Below, piece after piece: positions 28,849 through 38,022 of a stretch of DNA of 64,000 bases. The notes below the pieces were generated by a model. The model was not told the origin of the DNA. It saw nothing but the letters and a program-made list of their open reading frames with translations, and did no database searches. Origin of the DNA: Microbacterium excoecariae (GTDB lineage Bacteria; Actinomycetota; Actinomycetes; Actinomycetales; Microbacteriaceae); contig NZ_JAANCO010000001.1 in assembly GCF_011326725.1 (NCBI RefSeq), positions 2,145,115 to 2,209,114 on the forward strand, given 5' to 3'. Both the position numbers and the translations under genes were made by a program. Each line of letters starts with the position of its first letter. Position 1 is the stretch's first letter.

Positions 28849-30084
28849 TCACCGTACGACGGTCTTGCCGCGCGAGGGAGGCCCTGTCCGAACCCGTCTC
28901 GCCGGGTCGGACGGGCGCGCGGACCGCCTCTCGCGACGCACGCGCGCGCGGAGGACGAGGACGGGCGCGAACACGAGGACCGCGAACGCGGCGCCGCCGA
29001 GCGGGATCGCGAGCGTCCCAATCGGCGAGGCGAGGCCCGCGCCGATGGCGGCGGATCCGATCGCGGTGCCGAGGTTGAACATCGACGTCGCCAACGCGCT
29101 CGGGAGCACCGCGGCGGGGCTGCCGTACCGGACGACGAGGTCGATGAGTACGGGGTTTGCGGACAGCCCCACGAGGCCGAGGAACGCGACGGCGACGACC
29201 GCGGCCGCCGGCGACGTCGACCAGGCCAGGAGGGCGACCGCCGCCGCCAGCGTGCTCGCGAGGATGACGAGGATGGTCGCGAACGGGCGCGCGTCGCCGA
29301 GGCGCCCCGCGACGATGTTGCCGACGAGCGCCCCGACCCCGAACGCGAGGAGCACGAGGGGCACGGCGCCGGGCGCGATGCCGGCGCGGTCCGTGAGGAG
29401 CGGCGCGACGAAGCTGTACATCCCCATCACGCCCGCGTTGATGAGCACGCAGGCCGCGAGGGCGAGCCACATGCGCCCGGAACCGAGGGAGCGCACCTCC
29501 CCCGCGAGCGGCGGGGCGCCGGCCGCCGACGCCGGCACGAGCCGGAAAACCGGGTAGGCCAGCGCGAGGGCGAGGACGGCGAGAACCGCGAACGGCCCCT
29601 GCCACCCCGCGGCCTGCCCGAGAAAGGCGCCGAGCGGCACGCCGAGAGCGTTCGCCAGCATGCCGCCACCGAGCACGATGCCGAGCGCGCCCGCGCTCCG
29701 GCCCGGGCCCGCCAGCCGCACCGCCACGACGGCGGCGACCGCCCAGAAGGCCCCCGTCGCGAGCGCGGTCACCGCGCGCATCGCGAGCACGAGCGCGAAG
29801 TCCGGCGCGAGGACCACACCGACGTGACCCAGGCCGAACACGACGAGCGAAAGGACGAGCGTGACGCGGTGGGGCAGGCGCAGCGTGAGGAGCGCCATCG
29901 CGGGCGCGCCGACGACCATGCCAATCGCGAACACGGTGATCGCGAGGCCCGCCTGTGAGACGGAGACCTCGAAGGCGTCGGCGACCTCGGGCAGGATCCC
30001 GGCGACGACGAACTCGGTCGTCCCCATGAGGAACGTGCCGGCCGCCAACAGATAGACGGCGAAGGGGAGGCGAGACGGGTGCAT
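28849..30084 (-). CDS. MFS drug-efflux-type transporter (DHA1 family, Cmx/AraJ-like)
   Basis: 411 aa with twelve membrane segments. MGTTEFVVAGILPEVADAF in the first segment/loop is the signature of the DHA1 sugar/drug efflux branch that includes Cmx/CmlR chloramphenicol exporters and AraJ. Loop 2-3 holds LTLRLPHRV in place of the usual GxLaDrxGRR. First gene of a three-gene operon with the MmyB-type regulator and the SDR-like gene. The substrate is not known. Confidence 0.9.
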   Translation of the reverse strand: MHPSRLPFAVYLLAAGTFLMGTTEFVVAGILPEVADAFEVSVSQAGLAITVFAIGMVVGAPAMALLTLRLPHRVTLVLSLVVFGLGHVGVVLAPDFALVLAMRAVTALATGAFWAVAAVVAVRLAGPGRSAGALGIVLGGGMLANALGVPLGAFLGQAAGWQGPFAVLAVLALALAYPVFRLVPASAAGAPPLAGEVRSLGSGRMWLALAACVLINAGVMGMYSFVAPLLTDRAGIAPGAVPLVLLAFGVGALVGNIVAGRLGDARPFATILVILASTLAAAVALLAWSTSPAAAVVAVAFLGLVGLSANPVLIDLVVRYGSPAAVLPSALATSMFNLGTAIGSAAIGAGLASPIGTLAIPLGGAAFAVLVFAPVLVLRARVRRERRSARPSDPARRVRTGPPSRGKTVVR

Positions 30085-30213
30085 GTGTCCTTTCCGCGGC
30101 GCGCCCCGAGGCGAGGCGTGCGGCGGACACGAGCGTATGGTCCGGCTCGGCGGCGGTGGGAGGCCCCCTCGGAACCCGTTACGCGGACCCCTCGGTGACC
30201 CGCGACGCGCGGA

Positions 30214-30289
30214 TGGTGGGCCCAGAGGGGCTCGAACCCTCGACCCGCGGATTAAAAGTCCGATGCTCTGCCAACTGAGCTATAGGCCC
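30214..30289 (-). tRNA. tRNA-Lys (anticodon UUU), CCA encoded
   Basis: Cloverleaf on the minus strand: acceptor GGGCCTA pairs with TGGGCCC, D-arm AGCTCAGTTGGCAGAGC, anticodon loop CTTTTAA (anticodon TTT), T-arm with GGTTCGAGCC, discriminator A and an encoded CCA at 30214-30216. Position 27-43 is a mismatch. It begins only four bases after the stop of the DUF421 gene and may be processed from its transcript. Confidence 0.96.
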
Positions 30290-30293
30290 GCGA

Positions 30294-30848
30294 CTACTTT
30301 ACGGGACCGCGGACGGGGACCGGTGCGAGGAGCTCCCCTCCCCGCACCTCGCCGAACAGCGCGGGATCCAGCTCCTGCCCCGCCCGCACGACACTGAGCG
30401 TTCCGGACGCTTCGAACACGACCGCGGCGACCTGGGAGGGGTGCCCGACTCCCGCCTGCCTGAGGCGCGAGTGCAGCTCGGCGTGCGACACGTGACAGCG
30501 GCGCATGTGCCGCTCCAGCACGGTCTCGCCGACCATGAGCAGCACCGGGCGATTGACGACGAGTAGCGCGCCCAGCCTCGTGCGCCGGACGACCCCCGAG
30601 GCCGCCTGCAGCAGCACGAGGGTGACGAGCGCGACAAGGCCGCCGCCGAGACGCGGCGCGTCGCCGAGGGCCGCGCGGGCGATGATGCCGCCGAACGCGA
30701 TGACGGCGGCGAGGTCGTAGCTCGACATCCCGGAGAGCATGCGCTGTCCCAGCAGACGCACGAGCAACACCATCGCCACATACATGCCGACCGTCGCGAG
30801 GGCCACCGCCCCGGCCTCGAGCCACGTGATCCCTAGCAGACGTTCCAC
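30294..30848 (-). CDS. DUF421 (YetF-type) membrane protein
   Basis: 184 aa: two or three hydrophobic segments in the first 85 residues and a small cytoplasmic domain. Family signature is RLLGQRMLSGMSSYDLAAVIAFGGI, followed by the later VNRPVLLMVGETVLERHMRRCHVSHAELHSRLRQ blocks (quoted in part as the conserved MRRCHVSHAELHSRLR). Molecular role unknown; in Bacillus relatives the gene is linked to spore or stress physiology. tRNA-Lys follows directly. Confidence 0.9.
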   Translation of the reverse strand: MERLLGITWLEAGAVALATVGMYVAMVLLVRLLGQRMLSGMSSYDLAAVIAFGGIIARAALGDAPRLGGGLVALVTLVLLQAASGVVRRTRLGALLVVNRPVLLMVGETVLERHMRRCHVSHAELHSRLRQAGVGHPSQVAAVVFEASGTLSVVRAGQELDPALFGEVRGGELLAPVPVRGPVK

Positions 30849-30894
30849 CCGGTCCTCCTTGCGTCCCGGACCAGGGTAGTGTCCGCGCCGCGCG

Positions 30895-31479
30895 CTACCG
30901 CTCCACGCCCGATGTCGCGAGCGTCGCGCCGGCGCCGGCCAGCTGGTCGAGCGCGGCGGCGCTCGCCTCCGCCGAGACGCCCGCGACGAGGTCCGTGAGA
31001 ACCCGCACGCGGATCCCCTCGCTCAGCGCGTCGCGCGCCGAGGCGAGGACGCAGTGATCCGTCGCGATCCCGACGACGTCGGCCTCTTCGACCCCCGCGT
31101 CCCGCAGGATGCCCGCGACCGTCCGGCCATCGTCGGTCGCGCCCTCGAACATCGAGTACGCGGGAACGCCCACGCCCTTCTTCACGTGGTGCGTGACCGC
31201 GGCGGGGTCGAACCACGGGTCGTACTCCGCCCCGGGCGTGCCCGCGATGCAGTGCGGCGGCCACGTGTCGACGAAGTCCGGATCCGCGGCGATGTGGCCG
31301 CCGTTCGACTCGCCCGCCGTGTGCCAGTCGCGCGAGGCCACGATGACGGCGTACTCCCGCGCGCGCTCGTTCAGCAGGCGCGTCACGCCGGCGGCCACGG
31401 CGTCGCCGCCGGTGACGGCCAGGGCGCCGCCCTCCGTGAAGTCGTTCTGGACGTCGACGATGAGGAGTGCGCGGGACAT
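30895..31479 (-). CDS. pncA: Nicotinamidase (isochorismatase family)
   Basis: Hydrolyses nicotinamide to nicotinate for NAD salvage. 194 aa; catalytic triad candidates Asp9 (LIVDVQNDF), Lys100/101 (HHVKKG) and Cys143 (ATDHCVLAS); metal ligands Asp51 and His53 (RDWH) and His76 (WPPHC). Homologues of this enzyme activate pyrazinamide in mycobacteria. Single gene between the DUF421 gene and a hairpin. Confidence 0.95.
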   Translation of the reverse strand: MSRALLIVDVQNDFTEGGALAVTGGDAVAAGVTRLLNERAREYAVIVASRDWHTAGESNGGHIAADPDFVDTWPPHCIAGTPGAEYDPWFDPAAVTHHVKKGVGVPAYSMFEGATDDGRTVAGILRDAGVEEADVVGIATDHCVLASARDALSEGIRVRVLTDLVAGVSAEASAAALDQLAGAGATLATSGVER

Positions 31480-31531
31480 GGCCCGAGCCTACGGGCCCGC
31501 GGGCCGCGGGAAAACCCTCGGGTTCACGCGA

Positions 31532-31571
31532 GAGCCGCCCGGATCCGCGGGGCGGCGGATCCGGGCGGCTC
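31532..31571 (-). terminator. Terminator hairpin between NAD(P)-binding gene and pncA
   Basis: 17-bp perfect stem (31532-31548 with 31555-31571), six-base loop, 10 bases past the stop of the gene at 31582. No U-tract. Confidence 0.7.
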
Positions 31572-31581
31572 GGGGTCGTGG

Positions 31582-32226
31582 TCAGCCGGCGATGGCCTCC
31601 GCGATCGGCACGTCGCCGTTGCCGAAGGCGATCGTGCGGCCGACGGTCGAGGCGTCCCCGAGCGCGGCGGCCGCGACGGCGGCGACGTCGCCGCGCGCGA
31701 CCACGCCCTTGCCCGGGTGCACCGTATCGATGCGCCCCGTCGGCTCGTCGAGCGTCAGCGGGCCGGGGCCGAGGATCGTCCAGTCCAGATCGGTGCCGCG
31801 GAGGTACGCGTCGGCGGCCGCCTTGGCCTCGGCGTAGTGGAACAGCCCGTCCTCCTCCGTGAGCCCGTGATCGGGCTTGGATCCGAGGAACGAGACCATC
31901 ACGTAGCGGCGCGCGCCCGCGTGCGCGGCCGCGTCCATCGTGCGGATCGCCGCGTCGCGGTCGACGGCGTACGTGCGCGCGGGGTTCCCGCCGCCCGCGC
32001 CGGCGGACCAGACGATCTGGTCGTATCCAGCGAACAGCTCGGCGAGCGCGTCGGTGTCGAGCTGCTCGACGTCCGCGACGATCGGCGTGGATCCGGCGGC
32101 CGCGATGTCGTCCACGTGCTCCGGGTTGCGGATCAGGCTCGCGACGTCGTCGCCGCGCTCGGCGAGCAGCGGCGCGAGACGGAGGGCGACCTTGCCGTGG
32201 CCACCGATGATGAGAACGCGCGTCAT
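31582..32226 (-). CDS. NAD(P)H-binding SDR-a-type protein (YwnB/YhfK-like)
   Basis: 214 aa atypical SDR of the NmrA/flavin-reductase-like group. Cofactor motif VLIIGGHGKVALRLAPLL (GGxGxV pattern of this group), VADVEQ, the conserved YVMVSFLGSK and the Tyr-Lys pair YAEAKAAAD (YxxxK). AAGGAG lies 6 bases upstream of ATG 32226. Stress or repair roles are known for some relatives; the substrate is unknown. Confidence 0.88.
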   Translation of the reverse strand: MTRVLIIGGHGKVALRLAPLLAERGDDVASLIRNPEHVDDIAAAGSTPIVADVEQLDTDALAELFAGYDQIVWSAGAGGGNPARTYAVDRDAAIRTMDAAAHAGARRYVMVSFLGSKPDHGLTEEDGLFHYAEAKAAADAYLRGTDLDWTILGPGPLTLDEPTGRIDTVHPGKGVVARGDVAAVAAAALGDASTVGRTIAFGNGDVPIAEAIAG

Positions 32227-32314
32227 GGCGTCTCCTTTCGCTCGTCGATCAGGTTCCGCTCCACGCTAACGGCGGAGCGGCCGGCCGGGGCCGCGCCGGC
32301 GATATCCGCGCGGA

Positions 32315-33763
32315 TCAGGTCGGCGCGTGCTGCTCGAGGAACGCGTACACGTCCGTCGTGTCCACGCCGGGAAACGCCCCCGTGGGCAGCGTCGCAAGCA
32401 GCGTCCGCGGCGTCGCGACGTTCGGCCAGGCGCCCTCGCGCCACTTCTCGGCGAGCCCCTCGGGCGGACGGCGGCAGCACACCTCGTCGGCGTGCCGGGA
32501 GACCCCGCGGTGCGGGGTGTCCCGCCCCACGAACCACCGGGTGTCGTCGAAGCGCACCCCCACGCTGACGGAGTGCGCGCCCTGGCTCGAGTGCTCAACC
32601 CGCGCGGTGCACCAGTACGTGCCGCCGCCCGTGTCGGTGTACTGGAAGTAGGGGTTAAACCGGTCGTCCACGTCGAAGACGGCCCGGCTCGTCCACTGGC
32701 GGCAGCAGAGCTGGCCCTCGATGGATCCGAGCCGGTCGGTCGGAAAGTTCACGTCGTCGTTTTCGTAGGCCTTCGTGATGGTGCCCGACTCGTGGACCTT
32801 GAGGAAGTGCACGGGGATGTCGAGGTGCCGCGTGGCCAGGTTGGTGAAGCGGTGCGCGGCCGTCTCGTAGGAGACGGCGTACGCGTCGCGCAGGTCCTCG
32901 ATCGAGATCGCGCGGCGCCTTTTCGCCTCCGCGAGCGCCGCCACCGCGTGCGCCTCGGGAACCAGGAGGGCGCCGGCGAGATAGTTCTGTTCGACGCGCT
33001 GGCGGAGAAACTCCGCGTAGGACGCGGGCTCGGCGTGCCCCAGGACGCGGCTCGCGAGCGCCTGCAGCATCGCGGCGCGCGGATCCGCCGACACCCGGTG
33101 CGGCAGGTACAGCCGGCCGTGGCGCAGGTCCACCACGCTGCGGGTGGACGCCGGGAGGTCGGCGACGTAGTGGAGCGTCACGCCGAGGTGGGCGGCGATC
33201 TCGCCGGCCGCGCGCTGCGTGAGCGGGCCGCCGGGATGGCCTACCGCCGCCAGGAGCTCGGCCGCCTGCCGCTCGAGGTCGGGGAAGTAATTGCCCTGGG
33301 CCCGCATCAGGCGGCGCAGCTCGAGGTTCGCGCGGCGGGCCTCCTCTGGCGTCGCCTGGCGCTCGTCCCGCAGCCGGTCGATCTCGCCCGTGAGCCGGAG
33401 GATCGCGGCGATCGCCTCGTCGGGCATGCCCTTGGGGATCCGGAAGGGCGTGAGGCCCAGGGCGCGGAACCGCGGCGAGCGCATCTCGCGCTCCAGCGCG
33501 ACCTCGAGCGCGCTGCGGGCGTCGAGCGGCTCCTCGCTCACGAGGGTGTCCGCCGATACGTCCAGGGCCCGGGCGATGGCGCGCAGCATCGACAGGCGCG
33601 GCTCGCGATGACCGTTCTCAATCATGGATAACTGGCTGGGGGCGCGCCCCACGGCCGCGGCGAGCGCCGCGAGGGTCATGCCGCGCTCGACCCGGAGGGC
33701 GCGCACGCGGCGTCCGACGGCGAGCGCGTCGCCGTCCGGAGTCTCGTCGTCGAGGGGATCCAT
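32315..33763 (-). CDS. ramB: RamB-type regulator of acetate/glyoxylate metabolism
   Basis: 482 aa from ATG 33763 ([20 protein letters not shown]). N-terminal XRE helix-turn-helix (about 15-75; [22 protein letters not shown]), a middle IrrE/MmyB-like region with an HEx-less peptidase fold (about 150-310; [15 protein letters not shown]), and a C-terminal DUF2083 domain (about 310-460) with Cys-rich QLCCRQW and VCCRRPPEG. In Corynebacterium RamB represses aceA/aceB; here it diverges directly from aceA-aceB over 143 bases, which supports the same role. A start further upstream at 33871 is open but lacks family sequence. Confidence 0.93.
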   Translation of the reverse strand: MDPLDDETPDGDALAVGRRVRALRVERGMTLAALAAAVGRAPSQLSMIENGHREPRLSMLRAIARALDVSADTLVSEEPLDARSALEVALEREMRSPRFRALGLTPFRIPKGMPDEAIAAILRLTGEIDRLRDERQATPEEARRANLELRRLMRAQGNYFPDLERQAAELLAAVGHPGGPLTQRAAGEIAAHLGVTLHYVADLPASTRSVVDLRHGRLYLPHRVSADPRAAMLQALASRVLGHAEPASYAEFLRQRVEQNYLAGALLVPEAHAVAALAEAKRRRAISIEDLRDAYAVSYETAAHRFTNLATRHLDIPVHFLKVHESGTITKAYENDDVNFPTDRLGSIEGQLCCRQWTSRAVFDVDDRFNPYFQYTDTGGGTYWCTARVEHSSQGAHSVSVGVRFDDTRWFVGRDTPHRGVSRHADEVCCRRPPEGLAEKWREGAWPNVATPRTLLATLPTGAFPGVDTTDVYAFLEQHAPT

Positions 33764-33906
33764 GGCCAGATCATGCCAGACAGATCCGCGATGCGGAACT
33801 TCTCGAATATTTCTTCCGGATCCGGCGGTCACGCGGGGAGGTTCTTCCCCGATCGTGGTCTCACCAGACACAGCGGCACCCGCCGCCCGACCGGAGGAGA
33901 TCGACG
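33764..33906. promoter_or_regulatory. Divergent ramB-aceA control region
   Basis: 143 bases between the two starts. The stretch 33791-33823 (GGAACTTCTCGAATATTTCTTCC and flanks, given here only in part) is by far the most A+T-rich part of the region and on the minus strand reads AAGTTCCGCA, near but not equal to the corynebacterial RamB motif AAAGTTTGCA. A clear aceA ribosome binding site, GGAGGAG, lies at about 33893. Confidence 0.4.
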
Positions 33907-35205
33907 ATGACCACCACCCCGCACCGCGCCGGAGCGCAGACGCAGACCGCCGCCGAGCTGCAGCTCGAGTGGGACGCGGATCCGCGCTGGGCCGGGATCA
34001 CCCGCGACTACACGGCCGAGGACGTCATCCGCCTGCGCGGCAGCGTGCGGGAGGAACCCACACTCGCGCGTCGCGGCGCGGAGAGCCTGTGGGATCAGCT
34101 CCGGGGAGACTCCTACGTCCGCGCCCTCGGGGCGCTCACGGGCGGCCAGGCCGTGCAGCAGGTCCGCGCGGGCCTGACCGCCATCTACCTCTCGGGGTGG
34201 CAGGTCGCCGCCGACGCGAACCTCTCGGGGCAGACCTACCCCGACCAGTCCCTGTACCCGGCGAACTCGGTTCCCGCGGTCGTCCGGCGGATCAATAACG
34301 CGCTGATGCGCCAGGACCAGCTCGAGCACGGCGAGGGCGCCCTGACGCGGGACTGGCTCGCGCCCATCGTCGCCGACGCCGAGGCGGGTTTCGGCGGCCC
34401 GCTGAACGCGTATGAACTCGCGCACCAGATGATCCAGGCGGGCGCCGCGGGGATCCACTGGGAGGACCAGCTCGCGAGCGAGAAGAAGTGCGGCCACCTG
34501 GGCGGCAAGGTGCTCGTGCCCACGAGCCAGCACGTGCGGACCCTGAACGCCGCCCGCCTCGCGGCCGACGTCGCGGGCGTCCCGACGATCCAGATCGCCC
34601 GGACCGACGCGCTCGCCGCCGACCTCCTCACGAGCGACGTCGACGACCGGGACCGCGCCTTCTGCACGGGCGAGCGCACGAGCGAGGGCTTCTTCCGCGT
34701 CGAGCCCGGCCTCGACCCCGTCATCGCCCGCGGGCTCGCGTACGCGCCGTACGCCGACCTGCTGTGGGTCGAAACCGGCACCCCCGACATCGGGCTCGCG
34801 CGGGAGTTCGCCGCCGCGATCCACGCCGAATTCCCGGGGAAGATGCTCGCCTACAACTGCTCCCCGAGCTTCAACTGGTCGGCCGCTCTCGACGACCGGC
34901 AGATCGCGCGGTTCCAGGACGACCTCGCGGAGGTCGGCTACCGGTTCCAGTTCATCACCCTCGCCGGCTTCCACGCCCTCAATCACTCGATGTTCGACCT
35001 CGCCCGCGGCTACGCCGAGCGCGCGATGCCGGCCTACGTCGCCCTCCAGAACGCGGAGTTCGCGGCGGAGAAATCCGGCTACACGGCGACCAAGCACCAG
35101 CGCGAGGTCGGCACCGGCTACTTCGACCTCGTCTCGAGCGCCCTCAACCCCGCGGCCTCGACCCTCGCGCTCGTGGGCTCCACCGAGTCCGAGCAGTTCC
35201 ACTGA
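33907..35205 (+). CDS. aceA: Isocitrate lyase
   Basis: Splits isocitrate to glyoxylate and succinate in the glyoxylate shunt. 432 aa; catalytic Cys195 in the signature [14 protein letters not shown], with the same number as in E. coli. Also [24 protein letters not shown] (metal site), ARTDA and [10 protein letters not shown]. First gene of aceA-aceB. Confidence 0.97.
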   Translation: MTTTPHRAGAQTQTAAELQLEWDADPRWAGITRDYTAEDVIRLRGSVREEPTLARRGAESLWDQLRGDSYVRALGALTGGQAVQQVRAGLTAIYLSGWQVAADANLSGQTYPDQSLYPANSVPAVVRRINNALMRQDQLEHGEGALTRDWLAPIVADAEAGFGGPLNAYELAHQMIQAGAAGIHWEDQLASEKKCGHLGGKVLVPTSQHVRTLNAARLAADVAGVPTIQIARTDALAADLLTSDVDDRDRAFCTGERTSEGFFRVEPGLDPVIARGLAYAPYADLLWVETGTPDIGLAREFAAAIHAEFPGKMLAYNCSPSFNWSAALDDRQIARFQDDLAEVGYRFQFITLAGFHALNHSMFDLARGYAERAMPAYVALQNAEFAAEKSGYTATKHQREVGTGYFDLVSSALNPAASTLALVGSTESEQFH

Positions 35206-35234
35206 CCCGCCCTCCCCGCCGAACGGATACGATC

Positions 35235-36887
35235 ATGACCCTTCTCGACCAGACCATCGCCCCGCACCGCGCGGCGCCCCGCACCCCGCCCGCCATCGAC
35301 GTCGTCGGCCCGATGCGGGACGGCTTCGCAGGAATCCTCACCCCCGACGCGCTCGCCTTCCTCGCCCAGCTCCACGAGCTGTTCGCGGGCCCGCGCTACG
35401 ACCGCCTGGCCGCGCGGCTGCGCCACGGCTACGAGATCGGCAACGGCCGGGATCCGCGCTTCCGCGAGGACACCCGGCGGATCCGCGAGGACCTGTCCTG
35501 GCGCGTCGCGGGGCCCGGGCCCGGCCTCGCCGACCGCCGCGTGGAGATCACGGGCCCGACGGATCCGCGCATGACGATCAACGCGCTGAACTCGGGCGCG
35601 CGGGTGTGGCTCGCCGACCAGGAGGACGCCACGAGCCCCACCTGGGAGAATGTCATCGGCGGGCAGATCTCGCTCGCCGCGGCGATCCGCGGAACCCTCA
35701 CGCACACGGCCGCGAACGGGCGCGAGTACGCCGTCACCGCGGAGCGTACGCCGACGATCGTGATGCGCCCGCGCGGCTGGCACCTCGAGGAGCGCCACCT
35801 GGCCTTCACCGATGCGCACGGCCGCACCATGGCGGCGTCCGGGTCCCTCGTGGACTTCGGCCTCTACGCGTTCCACAATGCCCGAGAGCTTGTCGAGCGC
35901 GGCCGCGGCCCGTACTTCTACCTGCCCAAGATCGAGCAGGCCGAGGAGGCCCGACTCTGGGATCAGGTGTTCACCTTCACGGAGCACTACCTGGGGCTCG
36001 CCCACGGCACGATCCGCGCGACGGTCCTCATCGAGACGCTGCCCGCGGCGTTCCAGATGGAGGAGATCCTCTACGAGCTGCGCGACCACTGCGCCGGCCT
36101 GAACGCCGGGCGCTGGGACTACATCTTCTCCCTCATCAAGACGTACCGCGGGCGCGGGTCGCGCTTCGTCCTCCCGGACCGCAACGAGGTCACCATGACG
36201 GTCGGATTCATGCGCGCCTACACGGAGCTGCTCGTGCGCACCTGCCACCGGCGCGGCGCGTATGCCATCGGCGGCATGAGCGCGTTCATCCCGAACCGGC
36301 GCGACCCCGAGGCGAATGAGCGCGCCCTGGCGAAGGTCGCCGCCGACAAGCAGCGCGAGGCGCGCGACGGCTTCGACGGCACGTGGGTCGCCCACCCCGA
36401 CCTCGTGCCGGTCGCCGAGGCGGAGTTCGACGCCGTGCTCGGCGACCGTCCCCACCAGCTCGGCCGCGTCCGGGAGGACGTGCAGGTGCGCGAGCGCCAC
36501 CTGCTCGACCTGTTCATCGGGCGCGGAATCACCGACGCCGGCGTCCGCGAGAACGTCGAGGTGGCGATCCGGTACATCGAGGCCTGGCTGCGCGGTCAGG
36601 GCGCCGTCGCGATCGACGGGCTGATGGAGGACGCCGCGACCGCCGAGATCTCGCGCTCGCAGATCTGGCAGTGGATCCGCCAGGACTGCGTCACGACCGA
36701 GGGCACCGCCATCACGCGCGAGCACGTCGCGGGCCTCATCGACGCGGTGCTGCGGGACGCGCCGCGCACGCCGGAGGACCGGTTCGACGACGCGGCCGAC
36801 GTGTTCCGCGACGCCGCGCTCTCGCCGACCTTCGCGCCGTTCTTCACGACGAAGGCGTACGCGGACCACCTCGCCCCGCGCGCCTGA
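35235..36887 (+). CDS. aceB: Malate synthase A
   Basis: Condenses glyoxylate with acetyl-CoA to malate. 550 aa from ATG 35235 (MTLLDQTIAPHR), 29 bases after aceA; the open frame extends upstream through aceA but is not coding there. Markers: ITGPTDPRMTINALNSGA, LADQEDATSPTWENVI, RPRGWHLEE, the family signature RDHCAGLNAGRWDYIFS and MSAFIPNRRDPE. No isoform G domain. Ribosome binding site weak (GGATA), suggesting coupling to aceA. Confidence 0.96.
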   Translation: MTLLDQTIAPHRAAPRTPPAIDVVGPMRDGFAGILTPDALAFLAQLHELFAGPRYDRLAARLRHGYEIGNGRDPRFREDTRRIREDLSWRVAGPGPGLADRRVEITGPTDPRMTINALNSGARVWLADQEDATSPTWENVIGGQISLAAAIRGTLTHTAANGREYAVTAERTPTIVMRPRGWHLEERHLAFTDAHGRTMAASGSLVDFGLYAFHNARELVERGRGPYFYLPKIEQAEEARLWDQVFTFTEHYLGLAHGTIRATVLIETLPAAFQMEEILYELRDHCAGLNAGRWDYIFSLIKTYRGRGSRFVLPDRNEVTMTVGFMRAYTELLVRTCHRRGAYAIGGMSAFIPNRRDPEANERALAKVAADKQREARDGFDGTWVAHPDLVPVAEAEFDAVLGDRPHQLGRVREDVQVRERHLLDLFIGRGITDAGVRENVEVAIRYIEAWLRGQGAVAIDGLMEDAATAEISRSQIWQWIRQDCVTTEGTAITREHVAGLIDAVLRDAPRTPEDRFDDAADVFRDAALSPTFAPFFTTKAYADHLAPRA

Positions 36888-36895
36888 GGCCCCCG

Positions 36896-36928
36896 GCGCC
36901 TGGCGGGGGCTCACCCCCCGCCAGGCGC
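36896..36928. terminator. Terminator between aceB and the dioxygenase gene
   Basis: 14-bp perfect stem (36896-36909 with 36915-36928), CTCAC loop, immediately between two convergent stop codons, so it can serve both. Confidence 0.8.
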
Positions 36929-37897
36929 TCACGCGGGCGGCGCGCCCGGTGCGTCGCCGCCCGCGGGCTCCGTCGACGTGTCCACGCGGGCCACGAGCGC
37001 GGCGGCGAAGCCCGCGTCGACGGATCCCGTCATCGTCGCGAGCTGGAGGGCGCCGCCGTCCTCGCCGAACACGTTGTCGGTGTCGAGCGACACCTGCGAC
37101 AGGTTTTCGGGCGAGCCCGCGTACTCCTCGCGGGCGTACACGTCGCCGAGCACCTCCGCGGGGATCGCGATCTGGGACACGGCGATCGCCTGGGTCGAGT
37201 CGCTCGTAGCCGCCACGTCGGGGTATACCTCGAAGTGGATGTGCGGCCACCGCCCCGTGTAACAGGCAGGCACGATCGAGGAGAACGTGACCTGGCCGTT
37301 CGCGTCGGCCGTTTGCACCCCGCGCAGGAAGGTCTCGCTCTCGACGCCCGACGAGTACATCGAATAGCGCCCCGCCGCGTCGCACTGCCACGCGTACACG
37401 GCCACGCCCGCGAACGGCACGTCGCCGGACGCCATGTCGAGGATCGTCAGGATGACCTCGAGGGGCACGCCCGCGACGACGGTGTCGGATCCGATGCTCG
37501 TGCGGATGTCGGAGCGCACGATTCCCGAGGTCTCGAGCACGTCCGGGCCGTTGGATCCGTCGCCGGGATAGGGGCCGGCCGTCTCGTCGGGGATCTCGCC
37601 CGACGGCACCGTCACGGCCGGGGTCGTCGCGGAGGCGGTCGGGGTGGGCGTCGCGGTCGCCGAGGGGCTCGGGGTTGCCGTCGCCGTCGCGGTCGAGCCC
37701 GAGACGGCCGAGCAGGCCGACAGGACCGCCGCCCCGGCGCCGAGGCCGACGAGCCCGAGGATCCCGCGGCGGCCGACGAGCGTGCCGAGGTCGAAGCTCA
37801 GCCCCTGGTCGACGACCTCGTCGTCGACGCGGTCGAGCGGCCGCCCCTCGTACGTGGGGCCGTCGGGGGTGTGGCGGGGTTCCGGAATGCGGGCCAT
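36929..37897 (-). CDS. Exported intradiol ring-cleavage dioxygenase-like protein
   Basis: 322 aa from ATG 37897 with GGAGGAG 6 bases upstream. Cytoplasmic head, then at about residues 40-72 a twin-arginine-like GRRGILGLVGLGAGAAVLSAC, which also ends in a lipobox (LSAC), then a Ser/Thr/Ala/Pro linker, then the protocatechuate/catechol dioxygenase domain (about 120-300). Fe(III) ligands are expected in DETAGPYPGDGS (Tyr) and GRWPHIHFEVYPD (Tyr/His/His); WQCDAAGRYSMY is also conserved. It may cleave catechols outside the membrane. Confidence 0.87.
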   Translation of the reverse strand: MARIPEPRHTPDGPTYEGRPLDRVDDEVVDQGLSFDLGTLVGRRGILGLVGLGAGAAVLSACSAVSGSTATATATPSPSATATPTPTASATTPAVTVPSGEIPDETAGPYPGDGSNGPDVLETSGIVRSDIRTSIGSDTVVAGVPLEVILTILDMASGDVPFAGVAVYAWQCDAAGRYSMYSSGVESETFLRGVQTADANGQVTFSSIVPACYTGRWPHIHFEVYPDVAATSDSTQAIAVSQIAIPAEVLGDVYAREEYAGSPENLSQVSLDTDNVFGEDGGALQLATMTGSVDAGFAAALVARVDTSTEPAGGDAPGAPPA

Positions 37898-38022
37898 GAT
37901 CGTCTCCTCCAGGTGCGGTGTGCCCACATCATGACGGCGCCACTGAGGTGGCGCCACAGGCGGAGGTATCCGTTTGCTTGGAGTCGCGCCGCGCCCGCCG
38001 CCTGGCGTGTCACACTCGTCCC

